From the NCBI GenBank assembly GCA_964542255.1, contig CAZITV010000016.1:1-28498 (forward strand): a DNA stretch of 28,498 nt, written 5' to 3'. The translations under genes were made by a program, and so were the position numbers. This document shows positions 14,145 to 22,205 of the stretch, in pieces (within the stretch, counting starts at the first letter, position 1; every line of letters starts with the position of its first letter). The notes under the pieces were generated by a model that worked only from the letters and a program-made list of their open reading frames with translations, did no database searches and was not told the DNA's origin. The stretch comes from CAYMSF01 sp964542255. Lineage in GTDB: Bacteria; Verrucomicrobiota; Lentisphaeria; Victivallales; Victivallaceae.

Positions 14145-15614
14145 ATGCACGAATGCAACAACAGTCGTAAACATCATCTGCTCATTGCTGCCGCGTTAAT
14201 TTGTCTGGTGCTGTTTGTGACTCAAAATGGACTATTTCGGCAGTTGTGGTTCGATGAAGCTGTTACAATCACCAACTTTATGTTTTTGCCGTCTATTGCC
14301 GATATTTACCACGCGTATATTATCCCCAACAACCATATCGTCTATACCATATTGCTCAAGCTATGGTTTAAGCTCTATTCACCGGAAATTGCCTTTGACC
14401 TGTTTTTACGGCTGCTGTCGCTGCTGCTCGCGGTAATTACCGTGATCCTGATTTATACCCGCTGGCGCAAACGCTTTGGAACCGGCGCGGCGGTGCTTAG
14501 CGCAGTATGCCTGATAGTGTGTCCGGCATTTGCGGTTTACGCAGTGGCTATCCGCGGTTATATGCTGGCATTCCTGCTGATTGTAATAAGCATTGAATTA
14601 GCCAAAAACTGGACTGCTGAACGGCGCTGGATGTGTCTGTCCGGATATTTTCTCGTGTGCTGGCTCGCGGTAGGAGTTATGCCAACATCAATTATTGCAT
14701 TGGGTGCAGTCGCGCTTTTATGTGTGCCGCTGCCGTTTAGCCGCAGAGGGTTATTGTACTGGCTGCCGCTGGCGCTGATTCCGCCGGCCGCGGCGCTCTT
14801 ATTTTATCTACCGATTCTACAGCGCCTGCTCGCCGCTTCAGCGTTAAAAGAGGGCTGGAATAATCCTTATGCAGCAATGTTCACGCTCTATTCCGCCGCG
14901 TTTATTGCAGTTTTGCCGCTGCTGCTGCCGGTAGTCTGGCTGCTGCCGCGTTTGCTGCGCCGCAATTACGGTTATGCGCAGATATTTTTGGTTGTGGTCA
15001 TTATTGCCTTGCCAATACCATTTTTTTTATCGCGGATACCGGCGCCGTTTCCGCGGGTTTTTATTCCGCTGCTGCCGGTGTGGTTATTTCTGCTGTGCCG
15101 CGGGGTAATGCATACGACAGCACTGCTCAGATTGAAGCGTAATCGTTTTACCGCTAAGCCATGGCGGATTGCCGTAATTTCATTGTTGCTAGGCTGGGGA
15201 ATAATACAGACATCAAGCGCTGAATGGCTTTCTGCAAAAATTGTGGAAGGACAAGCCCTGGATGATTATTTTAGTCCCTACTATGTTCGCGCCTCCTACA
15301 ATCCTGCTGACACAATTAAAAAACTGCAGCAGCTCAGTAATTCCACAGCACCAGGCAACACTTACCTCAGCTTTATGGCTGATCCTTATCCGCTTTGTTT
15401 GTACGGCAACCTTGCCGGAATAGCTGAAAAAACCTGGTATTTCGACAATCCGCGCGGGAAGGTTGCTTCAGAGCAACAACTTGACTGGGCGATTTTCTGG
15501 AGCAGCAATACAGACAGCGAGACGGCCCAATTCACCGCTAAATTTCCGCAATACAAGTTATCGCTGGCGGCTGAATGCGGCTATCACAATATCTATCAAG
15601 TGAGCAGAAAATAA
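14145..15614 (+). CDS. GT-C family membrane glycosyltransferase
   Basis: This 489-aa polytopic protein has about 10-12 hydrophobic helices and a soluble C-terminal part (about 375-489). An acidic motif, WFDEAVTITNF, lies just after the first helix. The DE pair in the first periplasmic loop is the catalytic hallmark of GT-C enzymes (ArnT, PMT and related) that use polyprenyl-phosphate sugars. A second loop, AIRGYMLAFLL, matches the RGY-type motif seen in bacterial mannosyltransferase-like members. The sugar and acceptor cannot be told from sequence. It follows the phosphoglycerate mutase gene by 21 bp on the same strand and is convergent with the transporter ATPase gene, with an 11-bp gap and no obvious terminator. 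Confidence 0.8.
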   Translation: MHECNNSRKHHLLIAAALICLVLFVTQNGLFRQLWFDEAVTITNFMFLPSIADIYHAYIIPNNHIVYTILLKLWFKLYSPEIAFDLFLRLLSLLLAVITVILIYTRWRKRFGTGAAVLSAVCLIVCPAFAVYAVAIRGYMLAFLLIVISIELAKNWTAERRWMCLSGYFLVCWLAVGVMPTSIIALGAVALLCVPLPFSRRGLLYWLPLALIPPAAALLFYLPILQRLLAASALKEGWNNPYAAMFTLYSAAFIAVLPLLLPVVWLLPRLLRRNYGYAQIFLVVVIIALPIPFFLSRIPAPFPRVFIPLLPVWLFLLCRGVMHTTALLRLKRNRFTAKPWRIAVISLLLGWGIIQTSSAEWLSAKIVEGQALDDYFSPYYVRASYNPADTIKKLQQLSNSTAPGNTYLSFMADPYPLCLYGNLAGIAEKTWYFDNPRGKVASEQQLDWAIFWSSNTDSETAQFTAKFPQYKLSLAAECGYHNIYQVSRK

Positions 15615-15625
15615 CTATTGGCGCC

Positions 15626-16390
15626 TTATTGACTGTTTTTTTTGCCGGCACAGACAGGGCACTGCTGCATAGAGAATGGTTTTTCCAATCCGCTCAGCGC
15701 CAACAATTCATCATTGCTAAAAATGGCAGCGGTAGTATCGTCAGCGATAATTCCGCCATTTTTTATAACGATTGTGCGCGGGCAAATTTCCAAAATCATA
15801 TCCAGGTCATGTGAAGCGATAATGCGGGTGTGGGTGAACGAGTGCAGCAGCTTGATTAAACGGCGGCGTGAGCTTGGATCAAGCGATGACGATGGTTCAT
15901 CCATTACCAGAATATCTGGTGACATCGCCAGCACTGCCGCTATGGCGGCGGCACGTTTTTCACCTTCAGACAAACGGTAAGGGGGCCGCCCGCGCAAGTG
16001 AGATATTCCAACAGTTTCCAGTGCGTTATTCACCCTGGATTCGACTTCCTCTTCAGGGAGGTTATAATTGCGCGGTCCAAAAGCAACATCATCATAAACT
16101 GTGGACATAAATAATTGGTCATCGGAATTTTGAAAGATGAATCCAACGTGCTGCCGGATGATTGGCAGCGAGTTTTTTTGGACACGGACTTCGCCGATAC
16201 TGATTTCGCCGCTGGTAGGGAGCAGCGTGCCGTTCATCTGCATCAAAAGTGTGGATTTTCCTGCGCCGTTCAAACCGATAATTCCGACAGATTCGCCGTG
16301 AGTGATTTTAAAAGAGATATTATTTAGTGCCTGTTTGCCGTCAGGATAGGTGTAACAGAGATTGTTTGCTTCAACAATATGATGACTCAT
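15626..16390 (-). CDS. cbiO: CbiO-type ATPase of a nickel/cobalt ECF transporter
   Basis: This is the ATPase component of the CbiMNQO-type energy-coupling transporter. The 254-aa product has Walker A GLNGAGKST (39-47), a Q-loop (GFIFQNSDDQLF), the signature LSEGEKR in place of LSGGQ, Walker B ILVMDEP followed by SSSLDP, and the switch His in IIASHDLDM. The motif FQNPDDQLF-like is characteristic of the CbiO/EcfA branch. The C-terminus ends in an extra CPVCAGKK knuckle, which is not standard and might bind metal. The start overlaps the cbiQ stop by 4 bp (ATGA), so the two are translationally coupled; this is the last gene of the three-gene operon. Confidence 0.93.
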   Translation of the reverse strand: MSHHIVEANNLCYTYPDGKQALNNISFKITHGESVGIIGLNGAGKSTLLMQMNGTLLPTSGEISIGEVRVQKNSLPIIRQHVGFIFQNSDDQLFMSTVYDDVAFGPRNYNLPEEEVESRVNNALETVGISHLRGRPPYRLSEGEKRAAAIAAVLAMSPDILVMDEPSSSLDPSSRRRLIKLLHSFTHTRIIASHDLDMILEICPRTIVIKNGGIIADDTTAAIFSNDELLALSGLEKPFSMQQCPVCAGKKNSQ

Positions 16391-17187
16391 TTGAATAATT
16401 CTCCCAAGAGTAACGATAAATTAACAAAACGCGCCAATAAAAAAAATAGCGTAAAGCTAAATATAAAACCCAAATCATACCTGGAAAAAGGTTTCGCGGC
16501 ACCGGTATGGTATTCGCCACAAAAACCCCGGCATAACATTGAATCATAAACCCGCTGAGCCCGCAGGTGAGTTTTAATTAACAGCTGACCTGCCAGCGAA
16601 CCCCACGCGCGGTAATGCACGCCGCGTTGAAACGGTGAGCGCAGTGAATATGCCAGACTTACCCTGGCAGTCTCGTCCAGCAGCAGGGCAATGTAGCGGT
16701 AAGTAAGCAATAGCTGCATTACAAAAATACGCGGCACCCGCAGCATTCGCAACGCTGCGGCAATGCCGGTCATACCGGTTGAGGCAATCAAAATTAACGC
16801 CGCTGTTACCGTTAAAATAAATTTGAGCAGAATTACCGCAAACGACATCCAGCCGCCGGAAATTTCCAACCCGAAAATTGTTACCATCGGCGCATGGTCA
16901 AAACACGGGTTAAAAATACCCAGACCAATGGCTAAGGGCGAAAGCAGCAGTAACCGGCGCAAGAGCGGCATTAACGGAATTTCACCGGCAATTAATAACG
17001 CCATGGGGAAAACTGTCAATGGCAGCATAGCGCTAAAGTCATACTTGCCATAAGAGACGGTGACAATCAGAAACATCAACGTTGTCAGCAGTTTTGCCAG
17101 CGGATGCAGACGGTTAACCGGTGTATTTTGTGCTGAAAGTTCATCGAGCAGACGGATGTTATTAAGTGATTCAGCCAGTGTTCGCAT
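16387..17187 (-). CDS. cbiQ: CbiQ-type transmembrane component of the transporter
   Basis: This 266-aa T-component has about five to six membrane helices. It carries the cytoplasmic coupling-helix signatures of the family: ALRMLRVPRIFVMQLLLTYRYI and, later, GQLLIKTHLRAQRVYDSMLCRGF, the A-R-x-x-x-x-x-x-x-RG type motif that docks on CbiO. The N-terminus NRLHPLAKLLTTL is the usual CbiQ start. It lies between cbiM (15-bp gap) and cbiO (4-bp overlap). It transmits ATP hydrolysis to the CbiM substrate component in the inner membrane. Confidence 0.92.
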   Translation of the reverse strand: MRTLAESLNNIRLLDELSAQNTPVNRLHPLAKLLTTLMFLIVTVSYGKYDFSAMLPLTVFPMALLIAGEIPLMPLLRRLLLLSPLAIGLGIFNPCFDHAPMVTIFGLEISGGWMSFAVILLKFILTVTAALILIASTGMTGIAAALRMLRVPRIFVMQLLLTYRYIALLLDETARVSLAYSLRSPFQRGVHYRAWGSLAGQLLIKTHLRAQRVYDSMLCRGFCGEYHTGAAKPFSRYDLGFIFSFTLFFLLARFVNLSLLLGELFK

Positions 17188-17202
17188 AATTAGCTGATAC
17201 CT

Positions 17203-18273
17203 CTATTGCTGACTTGCGGCGTTTGCCGCCGACTTTAGTTGTTTTATTTTGAACCGTTTTTTCATCCACAATATTGTCATTCCGATGGCGAGTGTTAGCA
17301 AAAGCGTGAGGGTCCCGCCGAGCAGTCCTGCAAAACTGGCATCACCGTCAACAATTGTCGTTTTCGCAGATGGAGTTGACTCATGGTTATCCTCACTGCC
17401 GGTAAATTTATAATCTGGCAATAATGCAGTTTTTTGTTGAATTTTTGTAAACACAGTATGCATCCCCTGCGGTGGCTGCAACTCTTCCTGGCCTGATGTC
17501 TTAGCAATAGACCACTCCAGCCCATCCGGCAGCGACGACGCGAACCAGGATAAAAATCCGGCAATCAAGATCGCCGCTATTATAAAAAATTCTAACAGCA
17601 CTTTTAACGAGAGCGGATTCGATGCCGGAACAATTTGCGGGCATGCAATAATTTCCGGACGAACTTTACGAATGAATAAGATGATTGATGCGGTGACCAA
17701 ACCCTCAACAACACCAATTGCCAAATGAATGGGCAGCAGCAGCATAATGAACGTACTGAACGGCAACTCAGTCCTGCCGGATATAAATGTCTCCACCGCA
17801 ACACTGAACGCCCCCAGTTGCAGTCCCAATACCGCCGCCAGCAATGTCCCCCACAGCACCCGCGCATTTGACGGCCCGCCCCGCGTAATCAACCGGTAAA
17901 TCAGTGGATATACCACAAAACACGGAAAAAAACCCAAATTTAAAATATTGCACCCTAACGCCAGCAAGCCACCGTCAGCAAAACATAAAGACTGAATGAA
18001 TAATACCGTCGTTAATGTCAAAAAACCGGCATAAGGACCAAGCATAACCGCCAATAACAGACCACCGCCTAAATGTCCGCTTGAACCAGTACCAGGGATA
18101 GCAAAATTAATCATTTGCGCAGTAAAAATAAATGCCCCCATGACTCCCATCAGCGGAATCTTGTGGTCATCCAGGTGCTGCACCTTTTTAATCGAATATC
18201 CAGCTATTCCCGCGGCCGCTACCCACGTACCCAGACCAACAGCCGGAGAAATCAGCGCGTCTGCCATATGCAT
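17203..18273 (-). CDS. cbiM: CbiM/NikM substrate component fused to a PDGLE (CbiN/NikN-like) domain
   Basis: This is the substrate-binding membrane component. ATG 18273 is chosen over 18279. The GAGG ribosome site is 8 nt from it but only 2 nt from the other. The product then begins Met-His (MHMADALISP), and the free N-terminus with His2 forms the metal site in this family. About six helices follow (GAFIFTAQMINFAIPGTGSSGHLGG, VVEGLVTASII). After about residue 225 comes a second part with FASSLPDGLEWSIAKTSG, the PDGLE signature, a periplasmic loop and a final helix (LLGGTLTLLLTLAIGM). This is a natural MN fusion of 356 aa. The PDGLE form and the nearby hypB favour nickel; cobalt is possible. 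Confidence 0.92.
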   Translation of the reverse strand: MHMADALISPAVGLGTWVAAAGIAGYSIKKVQHLDDHKIPLMGVMGAFIFTAQMINFAIPGTGSSGHLGGGLLLAVMLGPYAGFLTLTTVLFIQSLCFADGGLLALGCNILNLGFFPCFVVYPLIYRLITRGGPSNARVLWGTLLAAVLGLQLGAFSVAVETFISGRTELPFSTFIMLLLPIHLAIGVVEGLVTASIILFIRKVRPEIIACPQIVPASNPLSLKVLLEFFIIAAILIAGFLSWFASSLPDGLEWSIAKTSGQEELQPPQGMHTVFTKIQQKTALLPDYKFTGSEDNHESTPSAKTTIVDGDASFAGLLGGTLTLLLTLAIGMTILWMKKRFKIKQLKSAANAASQQ

Positions 18274-18279
18274 CGCCAT

Positions 18280-18421
18280 GCCCTCGTTGTTAAATAAAAC
18301 CAGTATTACAATATTTTAAAATTTAATATTTTCAAATTAAAAACGATAAAAATTCGGTAACCAATTTGACTTATTAAAACGAAAGTGTACGCTAAATTTT
18401 GATGTTTTACGTTGGAAATTA
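18280..18421. promoter_or_regulatory. AT-rich promoter region of the cbiM operon
   Basis: This is 140 bp of very AT-rich DNA with low-complexity inverted AATATT repeats at about 18310-18332. It must contain the operon promoter on the minus strand, but no single -35/-10 pair stands out. I see no GTATGA...TCATAC NikR-type operator and no cobalamin riboswitch core. It ends at the TTA flank of MITE-1 copy C. Confidence 0.4.
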
Positions 18422-18694
18422 TACAGAGTAACATTCTAAAAGATAGTAAAGATTGCTCGGCTTTTGAGTTTGGCTGGTATTCTGAAAGTCCGCCGATACC
18501 GGGGGTATCGAAGGAACTTGAAGTGTACGAATCCAAAGTCGAAAGAATGCAATCCGCAGGAGAGGGACAAGGTTCTTTGGAGTTTATTGGGCAGTAGCTT
18601 CATCACCTGATATTCATATCGGGCTTCTGGCGCCATTTCCAACTAATTCTCAAAATTCCCTCGGCTTTGCTAACTTTTAGATTGCTACTCAGTA
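18422..18694 (+). mobile_element. MITE-1 copy C (full-length form, empty MITE-2 site)
   Basis: This is a 273-bp element with 21-bp inverted repeats (left starts TACAGAGTAACATTC; right ends GCTACTCAGTA; 18/21 match). It is flanked by TTA at 18419-18421 and 18695-18697. A single AGAT near the left end marks where MITE-2 sits in copy B. It also contains the 120 bp missing from copy B. A perfect hairpin CGATACC-GGG-GGTATCG lies at 18494-18510. Short open frames inside are not convincing genes. The right flank ends exactly where the GGAGG ribosome site of the next gene begins, so the element forms most of that gene's leader. Confidence 0.9.
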
Positions 18695-18708
18695 TTAGGA
18701 GGTATAAA

Positions 18709-19089
18709 ATGCTGCGGAGGCAAATTATTGTACTGATTATTCTGTCTGGTGTACTCTGTCCGGCAGATACCGATTCGCAAAAGCGGAAAAATGCAGCGGA
18801 CGAAAAACGCCGTAATTATGAGCAAAACAGTAAAAGCATTAAGCGTGATAATTCATCTTCTGATTCAACTGCAGGTCGTAATGATCCGAATGAAGATTAT
18901 GTTCTGACGGACCAGGCGCCTTCGCATGACTGGAGCAAACCGGCGCCGCAATGGCGTGATGTAAAATGTGACAAATGCAAAGGCACTGGTTATATTACCG
19001 AAGTTGTCGGCAGCGCTAATCCGGTTACAAAGACTAAAATGTGCAAGGAATGCGGCGGCAAGGGTACGCGAGGCAAAACCAAAAATTAG
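18709..19089 (+). CDS. Secreted small protein with a DnaJ-type CxxCxGxG zinc motif
   Basis: The ATG at 18709 is preceded by AGGAGG at 8-nt spacing and gives a signal-peptide-like N-terminus (MLRRQIIVLIILSGVLCPA); an upstream in-frame ATG lies inside MITE-1 and is rejected. The mature region (about 20-85) is hydrophilic, rich in Lys, Asn and Ser and probably disordered. The C-terminus carries two half-sites, CDKCKGTGYI and CKECGGKGTRG, the paired repeats that bind one zinc in DnaJ and related proteins. The length is 126 aa. It is followed 18 bp later by a secreted hydrolase gene, a likely operon. Its function is unknown. The organism's own DnaJ (3357-4532) has the same type of motif. Confidence 0.75.
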   Translation: MLRRQIIVLIILSGVLCPADTDSQKRKNAADEKRRNYEQNSKSIKRDNSSSDSTAGRNDPNEDYVLTDQAPSHDWSKPAPQWRDVKCDKCKGTGYITEVVGSANPVTKTKMCKECGGKGTRGKTKN

Positions 19090-19107
19090 CAGTCAGGATA
19101 TATAGTA

Positions 19108-20103
19108 ATGATGCGCTCTATTTTGTTAATATTATTTGCCGTCACACTCTTTTTGACTCAGGCTGTGACGATTGCTGCTTCAGACAGCACGTATAATCCG
19201 CTGCACTCTTCAGCGGCAACTATCCAAGTTTTAAATTTTGATATCACCGACACCAACCGGCAGAGAACAGTTCCTGTTAAAATATATTTCCCTGAATTAT
19301 CAATTGCCAGTCCGGTAATACTGTTCAGTCACGGCTTGGGCGGTTCACGGGATGGAAATTTATATTTGAATAATCACTGGGCGGCACGTGGTTACGTGGT
19401 AGTTTGCCTGCAGCATCCCGGCAGCGACACCTCGGTATGGGCAAATATACCGCGTGCCGAGCGGTTAAAAGCAATGCGGCAGGCAGCGAATTATGAGAAT
19501 TTCATGCTGCGCGTGAAAGATGTCGCCTCGGTCATTGATCAATTAGCTATTTGGAATAAAACCCCTGAACATCCACTCTTTGGCCGAATGAATTTAGATA
19601 GGATTGGGATGTCTGGACACTCATTCGGCGCGTCCACAACCCAGGCAGTCGGCGGTCAACGTTTTATGCGCGGACAACTTAGCTTGACGGATAATAGAAT
19701 TAAAGCGGCAATGGCGTTAAGTCCAAACTGCCCGCGCAAAGGTGGAACTCCGGAACAGTCTTTTGGGCAGGTGGCAATACCGTGGTTGTTGATAACCGGA
19801 ACGCATGACACCTCTATAATTACCGATGCTGACGCTAAATCCAGACTTGCCGTTTTCCCGGCGCTGCCCCCGGGTGGAAAATATGAATTGGTTCTCGACA
19901 AGGCGGAACATTCCGCGTTTGCCGACAGCAGTTTGCCCGGAGATAAAATGCCGCGCAATCCCAATCACCACCTGGTAATTAAGGCGATAAGCACCGCATT
20001 TTGGGATGCCTGGCTGTGCGGTAATGATGAAGCCAAAAAATGGCTTGACAGCGGAGCACCGTTAAAATCAATGGAACCCGGTGATGCCTGGCAGAAGAAA
20101 TAG
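19108..20103 (+). CDS. Secreted alpha/beta hydrolase (PAF-acetylhydrolase/dienelactone hydrolase-like)
   Basis: This 331-aa protein has a signal peptide (about 1-24, SILLILFAVTLFLTQAVTIAA). The alpha/beta-hydrolase fold shows the oxyanion segment PVILFSHGLGGSRDG, the nucleophile elbow GMSGHSFGAST with S172, a likely acid residue in LLITGTHDTS and a histidine in LDKAEHSAFAD. The early part, RTVPVKIYFPE followed by SHGLGG, is the pattern of predicted dienelactone hydrolases and platelet-activating-factor acetylhydrolase-like esterases. The substrate is unknown. The ribosome site AGGAT precedes ATG. The stop lies 3 bp from that of the convergent mechanosensitive channel gene. Confidence 0.88.
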   Translation: MMRSILLILFAVTLFLTQAVTIAASDSTYNPLHSSAATIQVLNFDITDTNRQRTVPVKIYFPELSIASPVILFSHGLGGSRDGNLYLNNHWAARGYVVVCLQHPGSDTSVWANIPRAERLKAMRQAANYENFMLRVKDVASVIDQLAIWNKTPEHPLFGRMNLDRIGMSGHSFGASTTQAVGGQRFMRGQLSLTDNRIKAAMALSPNCPRKGGTPEQSFGQVAIPWLLITGTHDTSIITDADAKSRLAVFPALPPGGKYELVLDKAEHSAFADSSLPGDKMPRNPNHHLVIKAISTAFWDAWLCGNDEAKKWLDSGAPLKSMEPGDAWQKK

Positions 20104-20106
20104 CTG

Positions 20107-21294
20107 CTATTTTTTGCCGGTACTTAATCCCGGTGAATTCGGAAGTACCGCGAGCTTGATGCCTTCGTTATTAAACCGGCGCAGAATTTCGAGATTATGA
20201 GCCTGCAGCCAGGTTCTGGAGAGATTCCAATCCGTAGTTTGATACCAAACCGCAATATTGATATTCATACACCATTCCTTGATTGAATCAAAACAGATTA
20301 CCGGCGGCTGTTCCGGATTAAATCCCGAGAATCCGTCAAATACTTCGTGCAGAATGGCAACCGCGCGTTCAATTTTTTCAGGCGCGGTATCATATACCAG
20401 CGGAAGATTGAAAACACATTTAATATTTGGCCGGTCGCTGATGTTTTCGATAACGCTATCGGCCATTTTGCTGTTCGGAACTGACAGCAGGTGTCCTTGA
20501 TGAGTGCGGATTCGCGTACTGCGGAAACCGACGCTTTCAACAATGCCGTCTATATCTCCGGATTTGACCAGCTGTCCGACAGAAAATGGTTTGTCCAGGA
20601 TAATCATGACAGAGCCAAAAAAATTAGCAATAGTTTCCTTGGCGGCAAAAGCTACAGCTAAACCGCAGACACCGGCACCGGCAAGCAGAGTTGTGATGTT
20701 AATGCCGAGAATACTTTGACCGATAAACAGCACGGCTACCGAGGCGACGATTATCTTCAGCGCTTTACGGACAAGATTAACCATCATATCATCAAGATTA
20801 TTATCTGATCGCGCGGCCAGCTCTTTCATTAGATAATCGAGTACATTGATCATCCGATATGCCGCCCAGGCAAAGGTGCCGGTCAAGGCGGCGAGAAATA
20901 TCCGGAACGCGCTGTCGAAAGCTTCTGCCTTCATAGATTGCAGTATAGGCATGGCACTAAGATAAATGCCGCTGATAAAAACCGCCAGATTTATCGGACG
21001 GTTCAGTGCATCGCAAATAATATCGTCAACTTGTGTGGTAGTCTTTTTTGCCAGCTTCTGCACAATAACCCTGCGAAACAGTAAATTAACCGCGGCGACC
21101 GCCACCAGGGTCAGAACAAAACCCAAACAAAATACCAGCAGGTTAAATTTTTCACTTTCAAACCAGGCGGCCGCGGTATCATAGACTTCGTGCCAGAATT
21201 CGATTAGTGTCTTTCCGCCGGCCCCGATATCTTGTGCATTGACCACTGCCGGCAAAAGTGCCAGCGTAATACTCCATATCAATATTTTTTTCAT
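20107..21294 (-). CDS. MscS-family small-conductance mechanosensitive channel
   Basis: This 395-aa protein has an apparent signal sequence (MKKILIWSITLALLPAVVNA), about four membrane helices and the MscS core. The pore-lining TM3 region reads GAGVCGLAVAFAAKETIANFFG, followed by the beta domain DKPFSVGQLVKSGDIDGIVESVGFRSTRIRT, then SVPNSKMADSVIEN and the alpha/beta C-terminal domain. The Ala/Gly-packed TM3 and PNS motif are diagnostic. It releases solutes during hypo-osmotic shock. It is divergent from the uracil-DNA glycosylase gene, with 147 bp between the starts that contain both promoters. Confidence 0.93.
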   Translation of the reverse strand: MKKILIWSITLALLPAVVNAQDIGAGGKTLIEFWHEVYDTAAAWFESEKFNLLVFCLGFVLTLVAVAAVNLLFRRVIVQKLAKKTTTQVDDIICDALNRPINLAVFISGIYLSAMPILQSMKAEAFDSAFRIFLAALTGTFAWAAYRMINVLDYLMKELAARSDNNLDDMMVNLVRKALKIIVASVAVLFIGQSILGINITTLLAGAGVCGLAVAFAAKETIANFFGSVMIILDKPFSVGQLVKSGDIDGIVESVGFRSTRIRTHQGHLLSVPNSKMADSVIENISDRPNIKCVFNLPLVYDTAPEKIERAVAILHEVFDGFSGFNPEQPPVICFDSIKEWCMNINIAVWYQTTDWNLSRTWLQAHNLEILRRFNNEGIKLAVLPNSPGLSTGKK

Positions 21295-21441
21295 CTTAAA
21301 ATAAAATCCTGTTTAATTTTAGCCGCTGAGGAATTATAGTAATGCCGCCGGCATTCTTGGCGGTAACGGCATTTCGCCCAATGGATAATTTAGCGTAATT
21401 TTTAAACTTTGCCAGAAACCGCTGTGGCAGAGAGGATAATA

Positions 21442-22197
21442 ATGACAAAAAAATGTTTGTTTGACGATATCATCGAATGCATGAACACTTTGCAGGAAAA
21501 AAATAAAAAGACATCCGTCAAACCAGAAATCTTAAATGAGTTTATGTCCCAGCGCAGCATTGCGCCGGCACAATCCGGCATGAGCAGTGATGTTCACCAC
21601 CGCGCCGCGCCGCCGCTGCAGCAGGTCGATGTTGCCAATGTTAACTTAGAGGAGCTGAGAGCTATTACTGCTAATTGTCATCTTTGCCGTCTGCATAAAC
21701 AGCGCAGTTCAGTAGTATTTGGCGAAGGCGATCCACATGCCGGCCTGATGTTTATCGGCGAAGGGCCAGGACAGGAAGAAGATCGTCAGGGACGACCATT
21801 TGTTGGCGATGCTGGACAGTTGCTTGACAAGATGATTGTATCCATGCAGTTTTCGCGTGCTGAAGTTTTTATTGCTAATGTAGTAAAATGCCGTCCGCCT
21901 GGAAACCGCGTCCCGGATCCTGAAGAGGCAAATCAATGCCTGCCATATTTAGAACAACAGATACGACTGATTAATCCCAAAGTTATTGTACTGCTCGGAG
22001 CCGTAGCGCTGCGCTATATCATGAAAAAAGAGGGCATCTCACGGGAGCGCGGTAACTGGCAGGACTATTACGGCATCAAAGTTATGCCAACCTATCATCC
22101 GGCTTATCTGCTGCGGAATCCAAGTGCCAAAAAAGATGTTTGGAGCGACCTCCAGCAGGTCATGCAGATATTTGGCAAAGTCCATAGCAAAAGTTGA
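21442..22197 (+). CDS. Family 4 (Fe-S) uracil-DNA glycosylase
   Basis: This enzyme removes uracil from DNA in base excision repair. ATG 21442 (MTKKCLFDDII) is chosen over 21409 because GAGAGG lies 6-8 nt upstream. The first 75 residues are a non-conserved linker. The catalytic domain has the Fe-S ligands C-x2-C (NCHLCRLHK) and two further cysteines (VKCRPPGN and NQCLPYL), plus motif 1, GEGPGQEEDRQGRPFVGDAG. The C-terminal motif PTYHPAYLLRNP completes the family-4/5 pattern, and GEGPG-QEED is the family-4 form. The total is 251 aa. It is convergent with murJ (8-bp gap). The N-terminal linker resembles the poorly conserved arm found in longer bacterial members related to phage SPO1 DNA polymerase. 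Confidence 0.94.
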   Translation: MTKKCLFDDIIECMNTLQEKNKKTSVKPEILNEFMSQRSIAPAQSGMSSDVHHRAAPPLQQVDVANVNLEELRAITANCHLCRLHKQRSSVVFGEGDPHAGLMFIGEGPGQEEDRQGRPFVGDAGQLLDKMIVSMQFSRAEVFIANVVKCRPPGNRVPDPEEANQCLPYLEQQIRLINPKVIVLLGAVALRYIMKKEGISRERGNWQDYYGIKVMPTYHPAYLLRNPSAKKDVWSDLQQVMQIFGKVHSKS

Positions 22198-22205
22198 AGC
22201 CGAAA

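Noticed and set aside
18274..18421. Cobalamin riboswitch or NikR operator upstream of cbiM
   Set aside because: The region is only about 140 bp of AT-rich DNA, with no B12-box-like core and no GTATGA/TCATAC dyad.
18412..18597. 61-codon ORF across the left end of MITE-1 copy C
   Set aside because: It begins outside the element, crosses its terminus and has no ribosome site. The shared SESPPIPG piece comes from the conserved hairpin DNA.
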